DNA of 64,000 nucleotides, taken from contig JAVBXN010000047.1 of the NCBI GenBank assembly GCA_030824515.1, positions 1-64,000 of the forward strand, given 5' to 3'. This DNA comes from Pelobacter sp. (lineage in GTDB: Bacteria > Desulfobacterota > Desulfuromonadia > Geobacterales > Pseudopelobacteraceae). Below, piece after piece: positions 47,615 to 60,300 of the stretch. Position numbers and translations under genes: made by a program. Every line of letters starts with the position of its first letter. Position 1 is the first letter of the stretch. The notes below the pieces were generated by a model that saw nothing but the letters and a program-made list of their open reading frames with translations, made no database searches and was not told where the DNA came from.

Positions 47615-48867
47615 ATGCTATTGACTGGTTTTGTTGCAACCATATTTAAACTGATATACCGGCCATTAATCACCATGTTACTTGCATCTTTGAAAACATT
47701 GAAAGTTTCAACCCTGCATATATTTTCAAAACCAGTCAGTCTCAATAACTGTTCCAGATATCTTTCGTTGTAGCCTGAATTATGGTAGTCAAAAGGATTT
47801 GAATGGCCACCAAAAATTATTTGGGTAAGAAACTGCCACTGCCCAACAGTTAGGTCAGGGATCAGAAGGAGCTCTGCAAGGCAGTCAAGGTCTGGGACGC
47901 TCACCATCAGCCTGCCACCAGGCTCCAGAACCCGATACCATTCAGCAAGAGCTGTTAATACCTCTTCAGCAAAATCAAGATGCTCAAGAACATGTGATGC
48001 ATAGACCTCAACGAACTCTCCTTCGCCAAAATCAGAGAGGTCAGAAGCCTCGGCAATATGATCAACAATGGGTGAAGGTAATATGTCCAGAATTTCCCAT
48101 TCGCTATTCTTTTCCTGTCCACCAATATGGAGCCTTCTTTGCCTTTTGTCCATAACCCCCTCTTGTGAAGTTGTTGTAATTTTATAACGATTGTGTTTAT
48201 CCAGCAACCTGTGTTCCTCAGCAATTACTTCGGAGTTTAAATTTGCCCAGCAATATTCACATTCTGGTATCTTTCCAAACATCTCTTCAGAGTTGAAATA
48301 ATTTTCTGATAATTTTACTGCCAATGTCAGTGGATCTTTATCTTTATCAATCCTCTTTACTGCATCAAACACACACGGCCCACAAACTGGAAATACCATA
48401 TTTCCATAAATCATTGGTCCAGGACATATGCAGTTACACGGTATTCTTGCAGGAAACTGTTTGTTGGCAAAATGCGTTTTTATAACATAATTGACTTTAC
48501 TATGCTTCAACTCCTTTACTGCTACACTGGGATAATAACTGACATCAATTCTTGTGATGTCATCCATAACGTCTATCGCATTCTGTAATGCAATACCATT
48601 AGTTGTAATAACAATATCATTCACTGCCTTTGATTTTCTCATCAGAGCAATTCCTTCCTTAATGTGCCGCCAAAGTAACGGCTCACCGGGACCATGAAGG
48701 AAAAGGTCAACTGTATAGTTAGACTTTTCTGTAATATTCAGAAAAGATTCTAGATCTTTCATAGATAGATGGTAATTCGGATTATATGCTCTCATTCCCT
48801 TATGGGCGCAGTGAGCACAATCAAGCTGACATTCGGAGCAGACTTCCAAGGGAACACGAATTGGCAT
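47611..48867 (-). CDS. Fusion: radical SAM/SPASM-like enzyme + methyltransferase domain
   Basis: 418 residues; GGAG lies 9 bases before ATG. Residues ~1-215 are radical SAM: CQLDCAHC (CxxxCxxC, ~12-20), 'LHGPGEPLLW', 'ITTNGIAL', then SPASM-like Cys groups CNCICPG, CGPC and CEYCW that could hold auxiliary Fe-S clusters. Residues ~245-415 are a class I methyltransferase-like domain: 'LHIGG', 'ASHVLEHL', 'EPGGRLMVSVPD'. One gene thus couples radical chemistry with a SAM fold. Targets could be a sugar or a peptide. It abuts the GT2-OGT gene with no gap. Confidence 0.83.
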   Translation of the reverse strand: MPIRVPLEVCSECQLDCAHCAHKGMRAYNPNYHLSMKDLESFLNITEKSNYTVDLFLHGPGEPLLWRHIKEGIALMRKSKAVNDIVITTNGIALQNAIDVMDDITRIDVSYYPSVAVKELKHSKVNYVIKTHFANKQFPARIPCNCICPGPMIYGNMVFPVCGPCVFDAVKRIDKDKDPLTLAVKLSENYFNSEEMFGKIPECEYCWANLNSEVIAEEHRLLDKHNRYKITTTSQEGVMDKRQRRLHIGGQEKNSEWEILDILPSPIVDHIAEASDLSDFGEGEFVEVYASHVLEHLDFAEEVLTALAEWYRVLEPGGRLMVSVPDLDCLAELLLIPDLTVGQWQFLTQIIFGGHSNPFDYHNSGYNERYLEQLLRLTGFENICRVETFNVFKDASNMVINGRYISLNMVATKPVNSI

Positions 48868-51318
48868 TTAAATATCTCCATTCCAAATCGTATTCAAGAC
48901 AGCTTCAAATTTTCTTGCATATGATTTTGCTGAACAAAGCACTGAATCTTTCATCTTCATACGCAAACATGAACGTAAATGAGATAATGCGTCCAGTTTG
49001 CTTGCAATAGAAACAGCCTTTTCAAGGTATTCATCAATTGAATTTGCCGTATTGCAACTCAAGCCAACCGCAGCAAGCAGACTCTCCCCTACCCTGCAGG
49101 AATGACGGTCACCAGACAATGTTATGACAGGAACTCCCATCCACAATGCCTCACAAGTGGTAGTGGTTCCATTATAAGGAAAAGTGTCAAGAGCAACATC
49201 TATATTTCCATACTGTGCAAGATGAATTAACATATTTGGATCAGAAGGTTTAATTATTAAACGATCACTAGCAATTCCTTGTTTTTTGAATCGCTTCACC
49301 ATTCTGTCAACAGTTGACGCATCTTGAAAATAATGATTTTTCAATAATAATCTTGAATTCGGAACATTGTTCAAGATTTGACACCATACCTTTATTGTTC
49401 CTTCCTGAATCTTAGGCAACATATTAAACGAACCAAAAGTAATGTATCCGTTCGTCAATGCTGGTAATGCAGAAATTTCCGGTGCATCTTCAGGTGGCTT
49501 GTAACAAAGAAAACAATCTTCAATCCTAACAAGTTGTTCGCTATATAGATTATCAGAAACTCCAGGTGGATCTGCAATTGCATCTGTAATGCGGTAATCC
49601 ATAGAAGTAAGGCCTGTAGTGTTTGGATAACCAAGCCAGGTAACCTGAACCGGCGCCAGTCTTCTAGTGAAAAGTCCGAGCCTGATTGTCTCGCCGGTGT
49701 GGCCTGCCAAATCAATAAGAATATCAGGTGCGACCTCACAAATCACATTTGCCGTTTCATCATCGGTCAATAATGAAATATCCCTCCAGCCATCTACAAG
49801 CGCTAGCGTCTTTTTTGTCATGTCATCAATATTTTTCGTATCGCTAAGGCAGTAGATTTCAAAGATGTTTCTGTCATGATTTTCCAAAAGCGGTAATAAA
49901 AAAAACCCAACAGAATGGCGGCGAAAATCGGGAGAAATGTATGCAATCCGTGTCCTTGATCGTTTCAGACGTACTGGTAAATCCTTATTTTTTATTGAGC
50001 AGTGCTGTTTTTCCCATATTCTGCTTTCTCGATATATAGCTTGTTGGGAACTTGTTTCATTATAGTTCATACATAAAAGCAGATTTGAATGGGCCTTCAT
50101 ATTTGATGGATCAAGTTTCAATGTATTACGATACGTTTTAATAGATGCATCAAGTTTGCCCTGATAAGCCTGAATCGTGCCAAGAGTTGTTAGTACTGAA
50201 GAGTTGTCATATTCAAGCTGAAGTGCTTTATTACAAATTGATTCAGCTTCCTGAAGACTTCCAGAATACATCGTTTTTCTTGCCTGCTCCGACATTGTTA
50301 ATGCTTGATATTTCCGCCATCCAGGAGTTTCAGGAACTGGCAAACAGAACCGACTATTATCACAAGGGGGAGGATACTCAGACATTTGCAGTTGAGCTAA
50401 TCCATCCCAAGGGATTCTTCTAACGCCCTCATACCCCATATATGCCGGAAGACCGTATTTTTGCTTAAAAACAGCCCAATTCTCGTAAACCCGTGCCCAG
50501 CGTCTATCAAGCTTTTTCTGTTTTTCATAATTCGGAAGGTAATCAAAATTAGCTTGGTGTTGATGCCAAGCAAAAGCCCCAATAGCAAGCTTGGGGCGAA
50601 ATCCAGCCTGACGGGCACGCACACCCAGATCATGATCCACAAAGTACCCTAAAAACCTGCGATCCAGATATCCGACTTTTTCAAGCAGTTGGCGTGTAAC
50701 AAGAAATGCATCACCAGTCAGAAATGGATCATCGAACCATTTCCCCCTAAAACTTTTAGATCTGATCCGAGCATAACGGAATAGGTCTATGAAATTATTA
50801 AGTTCACCGCAATCTTTAATATTATGGGTAATAAGGTGGTTATCAACAAAATTTGAACAACCTCTAACCAGACCGGAATCATTAAATAAATCTGCAACAA
50901 GCAGCAATTCGTTTATATAGCTAGGAGAAACAAATATATCATTTGATAAAAAGATAATTCTATTACCTGACGCATGGGAGAGTATTGTATTGAGACTTCC
51001 GCTGTACTCAATATTTTCAGGGAATCTGAAAATTTTTGTATTTTTATGTAAATACGGCACAAGCTCAAATAATTTTCCTGTGTTGTCAGGTGATGCATCA
51101 TCAACAAGAATCAACTCATAATCTCCGGTAACACTTGCCAGAAGAGAACGTAAAGCAATAAGAGTTGTATCTATATTTCCGTATGCAGCCATGCCAATGG
51201 TAATCGAAGAATCCAGTATTGAAGGTGGAAACTTTTTTCCCAGTTCCGGGTCAATAAGTAGCAATTCTGCTGGATCGGTCTTGTCCAGTTCTTCCCAAGT
51301 CATTGACATATTAATCAT
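48868..51318 (-). CDS. Fusion: GT2 glycosyltransferase + TPR + OGT (GT41) domain
   Basis: 816 residues; ATG at 51309 is an equally good start (AAGAG 9 bases upstream). Residues ~35-300 are GT2 of the rhamnosyl/galactosyl type: 'ILVDDASPDNT', 'IFLSNDIFV' and 'GDAFLVTR'. Residues ~345-420 hold 2-3 TPRs. Residues ~455-815 are an OGT/SPINDLY-type GT41 domain: ISPDFRRHSV (catalytic-region His), DLAGHTG, TWLGYPNTTG, FNMLPK (UDP-binding Lys), and DTFPYNGTTTTCEALWMGVPV. It joins a chain-extending GT2 and a protein-modifying OGT in one polypeptide. It is second in the minus-strand run, 13 bp after the giant gene. Confidence 0.9.
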   Translation of the reverse strand: MINMSMTWEELDKTDPAELLLIDPELGKKFPPSILDSSITIGMAAYGNIDTTLIALRSLLASVTGDYELILVDDASPDNTGKLFELVPYLHKNTKIFRFPENIEYSGSLNTILSHASGNRIIFLSNDIFVSPSYINELLLVADLFNDSGLVRGCSNFVDNHLITHNIKDCGELNNFIDLFRYARIRSKSFRGKWFDDPFLTGDAFLVTRQLLEKVGYLDRRFLGYFVDHDLGVRARQAGFRPKLAIGAFAWHQHQANFDYLPNYEKQKKLDRRWARVYENWAVFKQKYGLPAYMGYEGVRRIPWDGLAQLQMSEYPPPCDNSRFCLPVPETPGWRKYQALTMSEQARKTMYSGSLQEAESICNKALQLEYDNSSVLTTLGTIQAYQGKLDASIKTYRNTLKLDPSNMKAHSNLLLCMNYNETSSQQAIYRESRIWEKQHCSIKNKDLPVRLKRSRTRIAYISPDFRRHSVGFFLLPLLENHDRNIFEIYCLSDTKNIDDMTKKTLALVDGWRDISLLTDDETANVICEVAPDILIDLAGHTGETIRLGLFTRRLAPVQVTWLGYPNTTGLTSMDYRITDAIADPPGVSDNLYSEQLVRIEDCFLCYKPPEDAPEISALPALTNGYITFGSFNMLPKIQEGTIKVWCQILNNVPNSRLLLKNHYFQDASTVDRMVKRFKKQGIASDRLIIKPSDPNMLIHLAQYGNIDVALDTFPYNGTTTTCEALWMGVPVITLSGDRHSCRVGESLLAAVGLSCNTANSIDEYLEKAVSIASKLDALSHLRSCLRMKMKDSVLCSAKSYARKFEAVLNTIWNGDI

Positions 51319-51331
51319 CTCTTAATTCAAA

Positions 51332-54300
51332 CTAAGGTTTTAGATTTATAATCCCAGCAAATTTATTGGTGTACCTATGCCAAACATCGCGATAGGCACT
51401 CTCAAGAATATTTGTGAATTTTTCGGCCTCCATAAATGGAGAAGCAGACAACTGCTTCCTGAGATTTAAATGGTAATCAGAAAGACGCTTCATATCATTA
51501 CAGAGTGAAACCGTGATATCCAGATATTCATCCACTGTTTCCGCTAAAAGTTCTTCAAGGCCAAGATGGCATAAGATACTGGCCCCAACGCGTCCTGCGT
51601 GATAATTACCACGCAAAGCAATCACCGGAACCCCCATGTAAAGAGTTTCAAAAGTCGTTGTGGTGCCATTGTAGGGAAACGGATCAAGTGCGATGTCTAT
51701 CTGACGATACAATTCAAGATGATCAGTGTAAGAATCAATTGCCGGAACGCACATAACACGATCCTCTGTAACTCCTCGCCCAACAAAATGCATTTTATAG
51801 TTCTTGGCAAATTCAGAATCGATAAATGACTTGTACTTAAGCAAAAGTCGGGAGTCTGGAACGGCCAGAAGTATACGGCTCCAAAGGTCAATAACTTCAG
51901 GCGATATTTTGGAGATGTTGTTAAAGCAACCGAATGTAACATACCCTTTGATCTGTGACGGTGGAGGACCGGAATCTATAGGATTCTCAGGTGGTTGATA
52001 ACAATGAAAACCATACGGAAAACGAATCAGTTGTTCATGTTCACTAATATCACATGCAAATTCAGGGTCTGCGATTGCATCTGTAATACGATAATCCATT
52101 GTTGGTATACCGGTGGTATTGGGGTAGCCAAGCCACGAAATCTGTATCGGTGCAGCTTTTCTGGCAAACAATGTCAGCCGGTTTCCGGCTGTATGCCCTG
52201 CAAGGTCAACCAATACATCAACTTTATCGTTTGCAATGAGTTCAAGCAGTTCTTGATCTGTAAATTCTGAAGTATTATGCCAAACATCAGCATACGACTC
52301 CAGCATCAAGGTTTGAATATCTGACTTCGTCCTGTCTGAATAGCAGATAACAACAAAATCATCCCGATTATGCAACTGAAGAACCGGCAAGATAAAGTAC
52401 CCTACTGGGTGTCTGCAAAAATCTGGAGACACATAACCGATAATCAGCTTACGATCAGGGAGCGGATCATTTTGGAATGTCCGTTTATGATTATCTGCTG
52501 GAACATGCAGTTCAGCCCATTTTTTTTGTTCGACCGAAATAGCTGAAAGAGTGGAATCATCCAGATACTGAAATGAATATATTAAGCTGCTATGCAAGGC
52601 AGCATTCTGAGGATTTACTTCAAGCGCTCTATGCAAATCCTCCAATGCTTCATGCATCCTCGACTGGGCTGTCATAGCTTTGGCATGTACTGACAAGAGA
52701 TCTGTATTGTCAGGAAAATATCTAAGCCCCTCAGATGCGACTCGTTCCCCATCCGTAACCATGCCCATTTCACAGAAAAGCGTGCTCAGATTGATATATG
52801 CCGGCGCATATTCATAATCATAAAACAATGCTTCCTTAAAATACAGTTCAGCATTATTAATATCCTCAAGCTGATGATACGCCGATCCGATATTGTTAGA
52901 TATTATGGCTGACTCCTGAATATGTTCAGATGCTTGTTCATAGCACTCCAGAGCCTGATATGGGTCTTTCAAAGCCAGCAGAGCATTGCCTTTTTCCAGA
53001 TAGGCCTCTCCATATTCAGAGTTCAGCCTGATAGCAGTCTCAAAACACTCAATGGCTTCATGAAAATTCTTTTCCTTTTCAAATGTCAATCCAAGATTAT
53101 AGTGAGCTTCTGCGAAAGATGAGTCAGCAGAAATTGCCAATTCAAATGCTTTTTTTGCCTCATCAATTTCGCAAGTCTGCATCTTGATAATACCCAGGTT
53201 GTTGTAAGCCATTGCAAAACCTGGATTCAAAGACACTGACTGTTCATAAAGCCTGATAGCTTTATCGATATTTCCAGCTTCCATCTGATCAATACCATCA
53301 TTGTACAGCATGGCTGCTCTAGTATTTGCATCAACTATTTTATTTTCCGCAGCATCATTATAAGATTTTGAGGTGGTTTCTTTTAAATCAGTACGTTCTT
53401 TCACTATTTGAAAATAGAGTTCCTCCAGATTTCTGGTAAATTTTGCGCCGTCACAGAGAGTCGATGCCATCATCCTTGCACGTAATTCAAACCGTATCTT
53501 TTTTAATTCTTCAAATTTGAAAGCAGCCTCTTTAGCTTTGGCAATAAATTGTTCCTGCGAGAATGTTATCCATTCAGGCAAATCAATTGTTCTTAAAAAA
53601 CTGGCTGTCTGACGACCAGCGGGTTTATTTCCCATAAGTGTCAAAATCGGAACCCCCATCCAAAGAGCCTCACAGGATGTCATGCCACCAGAAAACGGGA
53701 ATGGATCAAGAGCAATATCAATATCACCATACTCCTTTAACATATCTGCATGTTGTGACTTTCCACGCAGTTCCAAACGATTAGCATCAACACCACACTT
53801 TACAAATGCTTTTATCAAGCGGTCCCGTTCTTTTTTTCTTTCCAACGAAGACCACTTAATTATTAATCTCGAATCAGGAACTGCCGTCAACACCTTACTC
53901 CACAAGTTAATGACTTCAGGTGTCAGTTTGGCAATGTTGTTGAATGAGCCAAAGGTGATAAATCCATTTTTCAGAACAGGTGGTTCAACTACTGGTGGCG
54001 CATATTCAGGCGGAGAGTAACAGAAACGGCTTCCTGGAAGCCGGATAACCTTCTCTGAAAACCATTGTTCCTCATTCTCCGGTATTGTTGTTACATCGGA
54101 AATCAGATAATCTATTGCATCAACGCCAGTGGTATTGAAATAGCCTAGCCATGATATCTGAACAGGGGCAGGTCTAAGTGCGAACAACCGCAAGCGGTTT
54201 CCTTTTGTATGTCCCGCAAGGTCTACAAGAATATCAATCCGATCATTACAAATAAGCGATGCAGCTGCTTCATCAGATAGTCTGGCAATATCACGCCACT

Positions 54301-57300
54301 CGCTGACATATCCCTGCATTATCTCTGTCAGGTCATCCCGTTCAAGCATCGTCCCATAACAATATACTTCAAAACAATTTCTGTCATACGCAACAAGAAC
54401 AGGAAGAAAATGATAACCAACCGGATGGCGCTTAAAATCTCCTGAAACATAACCAATGCGCAAACGTTTAAGTTGGACATCAGGTTTGAAATCATGCAGG
54501 ATTTGGGCGACATCGGCAGCATGAATATCATTCCATTTAAGGCTTTCTGAATATACTTCTGCCTGAGATACTTTCTGAATATAATTCAGCACAAAGAGCA
54601 GATTTGATCTTGCATCGCAATTATATGGGTTCAGTTTCAAAGACTTTCTAAAACATTTGGCAGCTTCACTACTCCTTCCCCTGTCAAGCATTGTAGTTCC
54701 CAACATCATCCAAGCATCATCCAAATCAGGAATAATGGAAAGCGCCCTTCTGAAACATCGAGCTGACAGTTCAGGGTTACCGCCAGTATCCCTGATTGCT
54801 TTGCCAAGATTTTTCCAGGCTTCCGCATGGTCGGGTGATATTTTAGTTGCTGTTTTGAATTCATCTTTGGCATCCTCCCTGAAACCAATCTCAAAATAAG
54901 CAATTCCAAGATTATTATGGGCATCGGCATTACCTGGATCTGATGCCAGAACCACCTCAAACAATTCTGCTGCTCCAAGAAAATCATTTTGTTGAATACA
55001 TAATAGCCCCTTTGAGAAATCATCGGAAACCAAAGCTGTTTTCTTGTATTTATCTTCAGGAAATTGAATACTTTCATTATGACTATCAAAAATAAGGGGA
55101 GTGTTATAATCCGTTTCGCTCCAACGGTGCCACATCCATCGAAACGCACTCTGCAGATTATTTGTGAATTTTCTACCATCACAAATGGGGGAGTTGATCA
55201 ATCCATGACGTAGTCCAATGCGCAGTAATGAAAGTCTATCCAGATCACTAGCAAGCTTGCATGCTATAGCTATGTACTCCTCCTGCGTTGATGCCACTAA
55301 CTCACCCAATCCAGCGTTCATAAGATGACTTAAAGAATGTCTCGATGAAAACAGTTTGCCAGGCAAAGTGACTACAGGCACCCCCATCCAAAGTGATTCA
55401 AGCGTGGTAAGTCCACCACTATAAGGAAATGTATCTAGCTGTATATCCACTTTACCGTAACTGGCAAGCATCTCATAGTGCGAGGCGGGACCTTCAAAAA
55501 TCAATCTGTCATTAGTGATTCCAAAACGGGAAAACATCCGGGTGTATCGTTTAATCGCATCGCTGTCGGAAAACGACGCGTTTTTGAGAAATAGCCTCGA
55601 GCCGTCTACCAGTTTCAATACTTCAGACCATAAAGCTATCGATTCATCGGATATTTTTGACGGTTTATTAAAACTGCCGAATGTGACATGTCCGTTTTGG
55701 TCCGCAGGTAGAGGACTTACTGCAGGGGAATCTTCAGGAGGCATATAGCTGACATAATCATCCGGCATCCTGATGATAGTTTCTGTCGAAAACTCATCTG
55801 AACCTTCCGGTGACTGGAAACGATCCGAAATAAGATAAGTCATTGTGGAAAGACCTGTGGTCCCCACATATCCGGCCCATGTCACCTGAACCGGTGCCGG
55901 TTTCATGGCAAATACCCTCAATCTATTGCCATTTGTATGACCTGCAAGATCAACCAGAATATTTATATTATCCCTGAATACAATTTCAGAAACCTCTTCA
56001 TCATCAATTTCATGGATATCACGGAAGACGTCGACTGACTCGCAAATACGTTTAGTTATATGGTCTTCAGAAATAACATCTGAATAGCAGAATATCTCAA
56101 AGCTGTTTCTGTCATGCAGCATCATGAAAGATTGAATAAAAAGGCCTACAGGATGTGATCTGAAATCAGGAGAGATAAAACCTATGCGGAGCAAAGAACT
56201 ACCAACGAGTTTTTCTGGAATATGAAAATGCTTCTCTAATCTACCGTGCCTAATATCCCAATTACGGCTTTCTTCAAAAAGTTCATGTATTGTGGTTTGA
56301 TAAATAGAATGCAAAAGAAATAATATATTACTTCGGACCTGATGATAGTTCGGATCTAATTCAAGCGCTTTCCTGAATGCAGCCAGAGAATCATTAAGAT
56401 TGCCCAACTTCATATAAGCGCTTCCAAGGTTATTATAGATTTTCGGACAATCAAATATATTTTCAAGGGCCTTATTACAAATTGCAATCGCCTCTCCAAG
56501 CTTTCCAACAGATAAATATAGGTTTGACAAGCTTATAAATGGTGCGGCAAAATCAGGCGAGGTAGCGATGGCATGATCAAATAAACGTATTGCTTCTTCA
56601 AGATTTCCCGTTTTGTAATACACAAGCCCCATATTGAAATATGCCTCAACATATCCTGGCTTGAGATCCAACGCCTTTATGTAACATTTAATTGCAGAAT
56701 CAAAATCCCCATTATCTGAGTGGATGTTTCCCTGATCATTAAATGTAATGTGATCTCCTGACAATTGTTTTTCCATAATCTTTACAGGCTGTTCAATAGC
56801 ACCGATATCAAGTGCTTCAGATTTTATTACTGCATTGTTTTTTCCCCATATTTTCCTAAAAACCTCCTGTATATTTTTAGTAAAAGTAATTCCATCACAT
56901 AAAGGAGAATCTGCCATTTTTTGGCGAAGAGTTGTTCGCAAAACTGAAAGTCTTTCAAGGTCTCCAGCCAGTTGACAAGCAATTGTAACGTACTCTTCCC
57001 TAGAAGAGGCAACGTATTCATCCAAACCAACATTCATCAGGTGGGAAAGTGAGTGTCGAGAAGAAAACAAATTACCTGACAAGGTTATAACCGGAACTCC
57101 CATCCAAAGAGACTCAAGAGTTGTAAGTCCGCCGCAGTAAGGAAATGTATCCAGTTGGATATCAACATGTGAATATCGGTCCAATATTTCTGCAGGCGAA
57201 CTCTGTCCTTCAGTTATTATTAATTCAGCAGAAATACCGCGAGATTTGAAAAACTCCAGATAACGTTTCACAGTAAATGGATCATCAAAAGATGGATTTT

Positions 57301-60300
57301 TGATGAAGAGGCGAGACCCTTCAACCGCATTCAGAATCTCTACCCACACGCAGAGAACCTCAGTTGACACCTTAGCCAAATTATTAAATACACCGAATGT
57401 TACATAACCGTTTGATAAAGCGGGTAACGATGAAACTTCATGAGCATATTGCGGCGGACAGTAGCTTATGTAATCATCAGGCATACGGATTATTTGCTCG
57501 CTGGAATATTCTTCTGCATCTGGTGGTGACTGAAAACGATCAGAAATAAGGTAATCAATTGCCGATAAACCGGTTGTTCCAGCGTAACCGGCCCAAGTCA
57601 CCTGAATTGGAGCCGGTTTCATTGCAAAAACCCTAAGTCTATTACCTACGGTATGCCCCGCCAAATCGACTAAAATGTCTATGTGATCTTCCCGTATAAC
57701 TTCATTTAATACATAATCATCAGTATCAATGACAGTTTTCCAACTATCTGATGCATTACGCAGTGTATGTGTAAAATCATCCTCGTAAACCGCATCAGAG
57801 TAACAGATAATTTCAAATTCATCACGATTATGAAACTCAAAAAACGACTGAATAAAATATGCCACGGGATGACGACGAAAATCTGGAGAGACAAAACCTA
57901 TTCTAATTATTTTATCTTGTGAATATCGGCAATTACCTCTACTCCAAAGATTGCTGAAGCATTCCGCATGCAACGAGTTCCAATTCAGGCTCATTTGAAA
58001 AATATCTTCTGGAGTTGTATCTGGTAAATAATGCATAAGCATAATTAAACTGGAATGAGCTTTATGCAATGCCGGATCAAATTTTATAGCTGTTTTGTAT
58101 ACTTCAACAGCCTCATGTATTTGGCCTGATTTTTCCAACGCACAGCCAAGATTTACATAACCAAGAGCAAAATCAGGCTTCAATTTAACAGCACGATCAG
58201 AATGTGTTATAGCTTTCTTTATATGCTTCAACTCAGTGTAGAGATGACCAAGATTGGTTTGTAGTTCAGCACAATCCGGCTCTATCTTGCAGGCATTAAG
58301 ATAAAATATTTCAGCAGTTTTAAAATCTCTTTTGCTTAATGCAAGATTACCTAGCGCTAACAACACACCTGCATTATCAGGCGACAACTGTCTTGCACGG
58401 TGCAATAGCTTTTCCGCTTGATCGAATTGCCTGGCATCAATCTGAAGCTGCCCAAGGTTGAAGATGGCATCGAAATATTCGGGAGCGGCCGCAACAAGCC
58501 TTTGATATGCATTGATCGCTTTTTCGCGTTCTCCTGCCTTGGAAAGTATCATAGCCATCAAAAACAGGGAATTCTGGTCATCCGGTTTCAGACATAAGAT
58601 TCTACGATAACAGTCGGATGCCTCCAGATAACATTTCTGCTCATTCAGCATCTTTCCCAGGTTTTGTAATGCTTCGATATAATCAGGTTTGAGTACTAGG
58701 GCGTTACGCACCAACTCGATCCCATTTTCAATATTTCCTATACGGTAACGAACTACCCCAAGAGCATGAAGTGCCCGAGGATAACCATTAAAATCTGCCA
58801 GAAGAGCTTCATAACAAGCTTCTGCCTCTTTAAGTTTTCCCAACACAACAAGTTGTGCAGCTTCATTGCAACGACTTTCAAGCTCAAACTCATCTTCGTA
58901 TAAAGCAACTATTGTCGGTGTCCGTATATTGGTTTGCAGGAACTTTGCTTGGTTCGCGTGATTGTATTTTTGCCAGACTGTGCGAAACATATCTTCAAAA
59001 GAATCTGCAAACCGGGCGGCATCACAAAGCACTGAGGAAACAAGCAATTCTCTTAAATCAGCATGATATGTAGAAAGCCGCTGAATGTCTCTACTAAGAG
59101 CAATAGTTATCGACAAATAATCTTCAAGCGTCTCAGCAATGAGCTCAGCCAGCCCAAGATTGTTGAGAATACTGGCACCCACCCTGCCAGCATGACAGTT
59201 GCCCCGTAATGAAATTACAGGCACCCCCATAAACAAAGCTTCAAAGGTTGTTGTGGTTCCGTTGTAAGGAAAAGTATCAAGAGCAATATCAATTTCGTTG
59301 TAGGTTGCAAGATGGTCATTAAAAGACACTTTGGTTGGAATGCATATAATCCGGTCAGAGGTAACACCTTTTGATCCAAAGCATGCTGAAAAGTTGGCGG
59401 CGAAAACAGGGTCACGGAATGATTGCGACTTCAGCAACAATCGTGAATTTGGAACTGCCATGAGTATAGCGATCCAGCAGTTAATAATCTCAGATGTAAT
59501 TTTAGGTAGTTGATTCAAGCATCCGAAAGTAATAAATCTGTTACGTATAATTGGCGGTGGAGTAAAATCCGGCGGATCAATTGGAGGCTGATAACAGAGA
59601 AAACAATTTGATAAACGGATCAATTGTTCAGAATAATTTGCTTCACTAGCCCCCTCTGGATCTGCAACAGCATCCGTAATTCGATAGTCCATTGCTGATA
59701 TGCCAGTCGTATTGGGATAACCAAGCCAGGTCATCTGTACCGGAGCCGGCCGCATCGAAAAGAGAATAAGTCGATTGCCTGCTGTGTGGCCAGAAAGGTC
59801 AACCAGAATGTCAATTGCATCATCATGTATCATACTCCAGGCAGCCCTGTCAGACAGACCTTCAATTATCCGCCAGCTGTCAACCTGTGAGACGATTTGT
59901 TCTGTAACTTCATCAGACCAGTTACTATTACTGTAACAAATCAGCTCATATTGATTGTGATCATAGTTAGTGAAAAATGGAATGCAGAAAAAGCCTACCG
60001 GATGTTTTCTAAAATCCGCTGATACAAAACCGATCCTCACTTTTCCTGTATCTTTGAAATTAGTTGCTTTGCTGTAAAGCGGCTGAAATTGTCGTCTGGC
60101 ATGTAAATCAGACCAGCGCTGTGATTCCTTCAAGACGTCGTCATGGTTATACTCTGGTAGATACTGCATGTTCATCAGAATATTGCTATGGATTTCTGAA
60201 AAGCATGGATCAGAGGCCAGTGCCTTCCTGAAACAATCTATTGCTTCCCTTACCCGTCCTGTTTCCTTGTAAACACCACCCAGATTCGTTAATGCGACAG

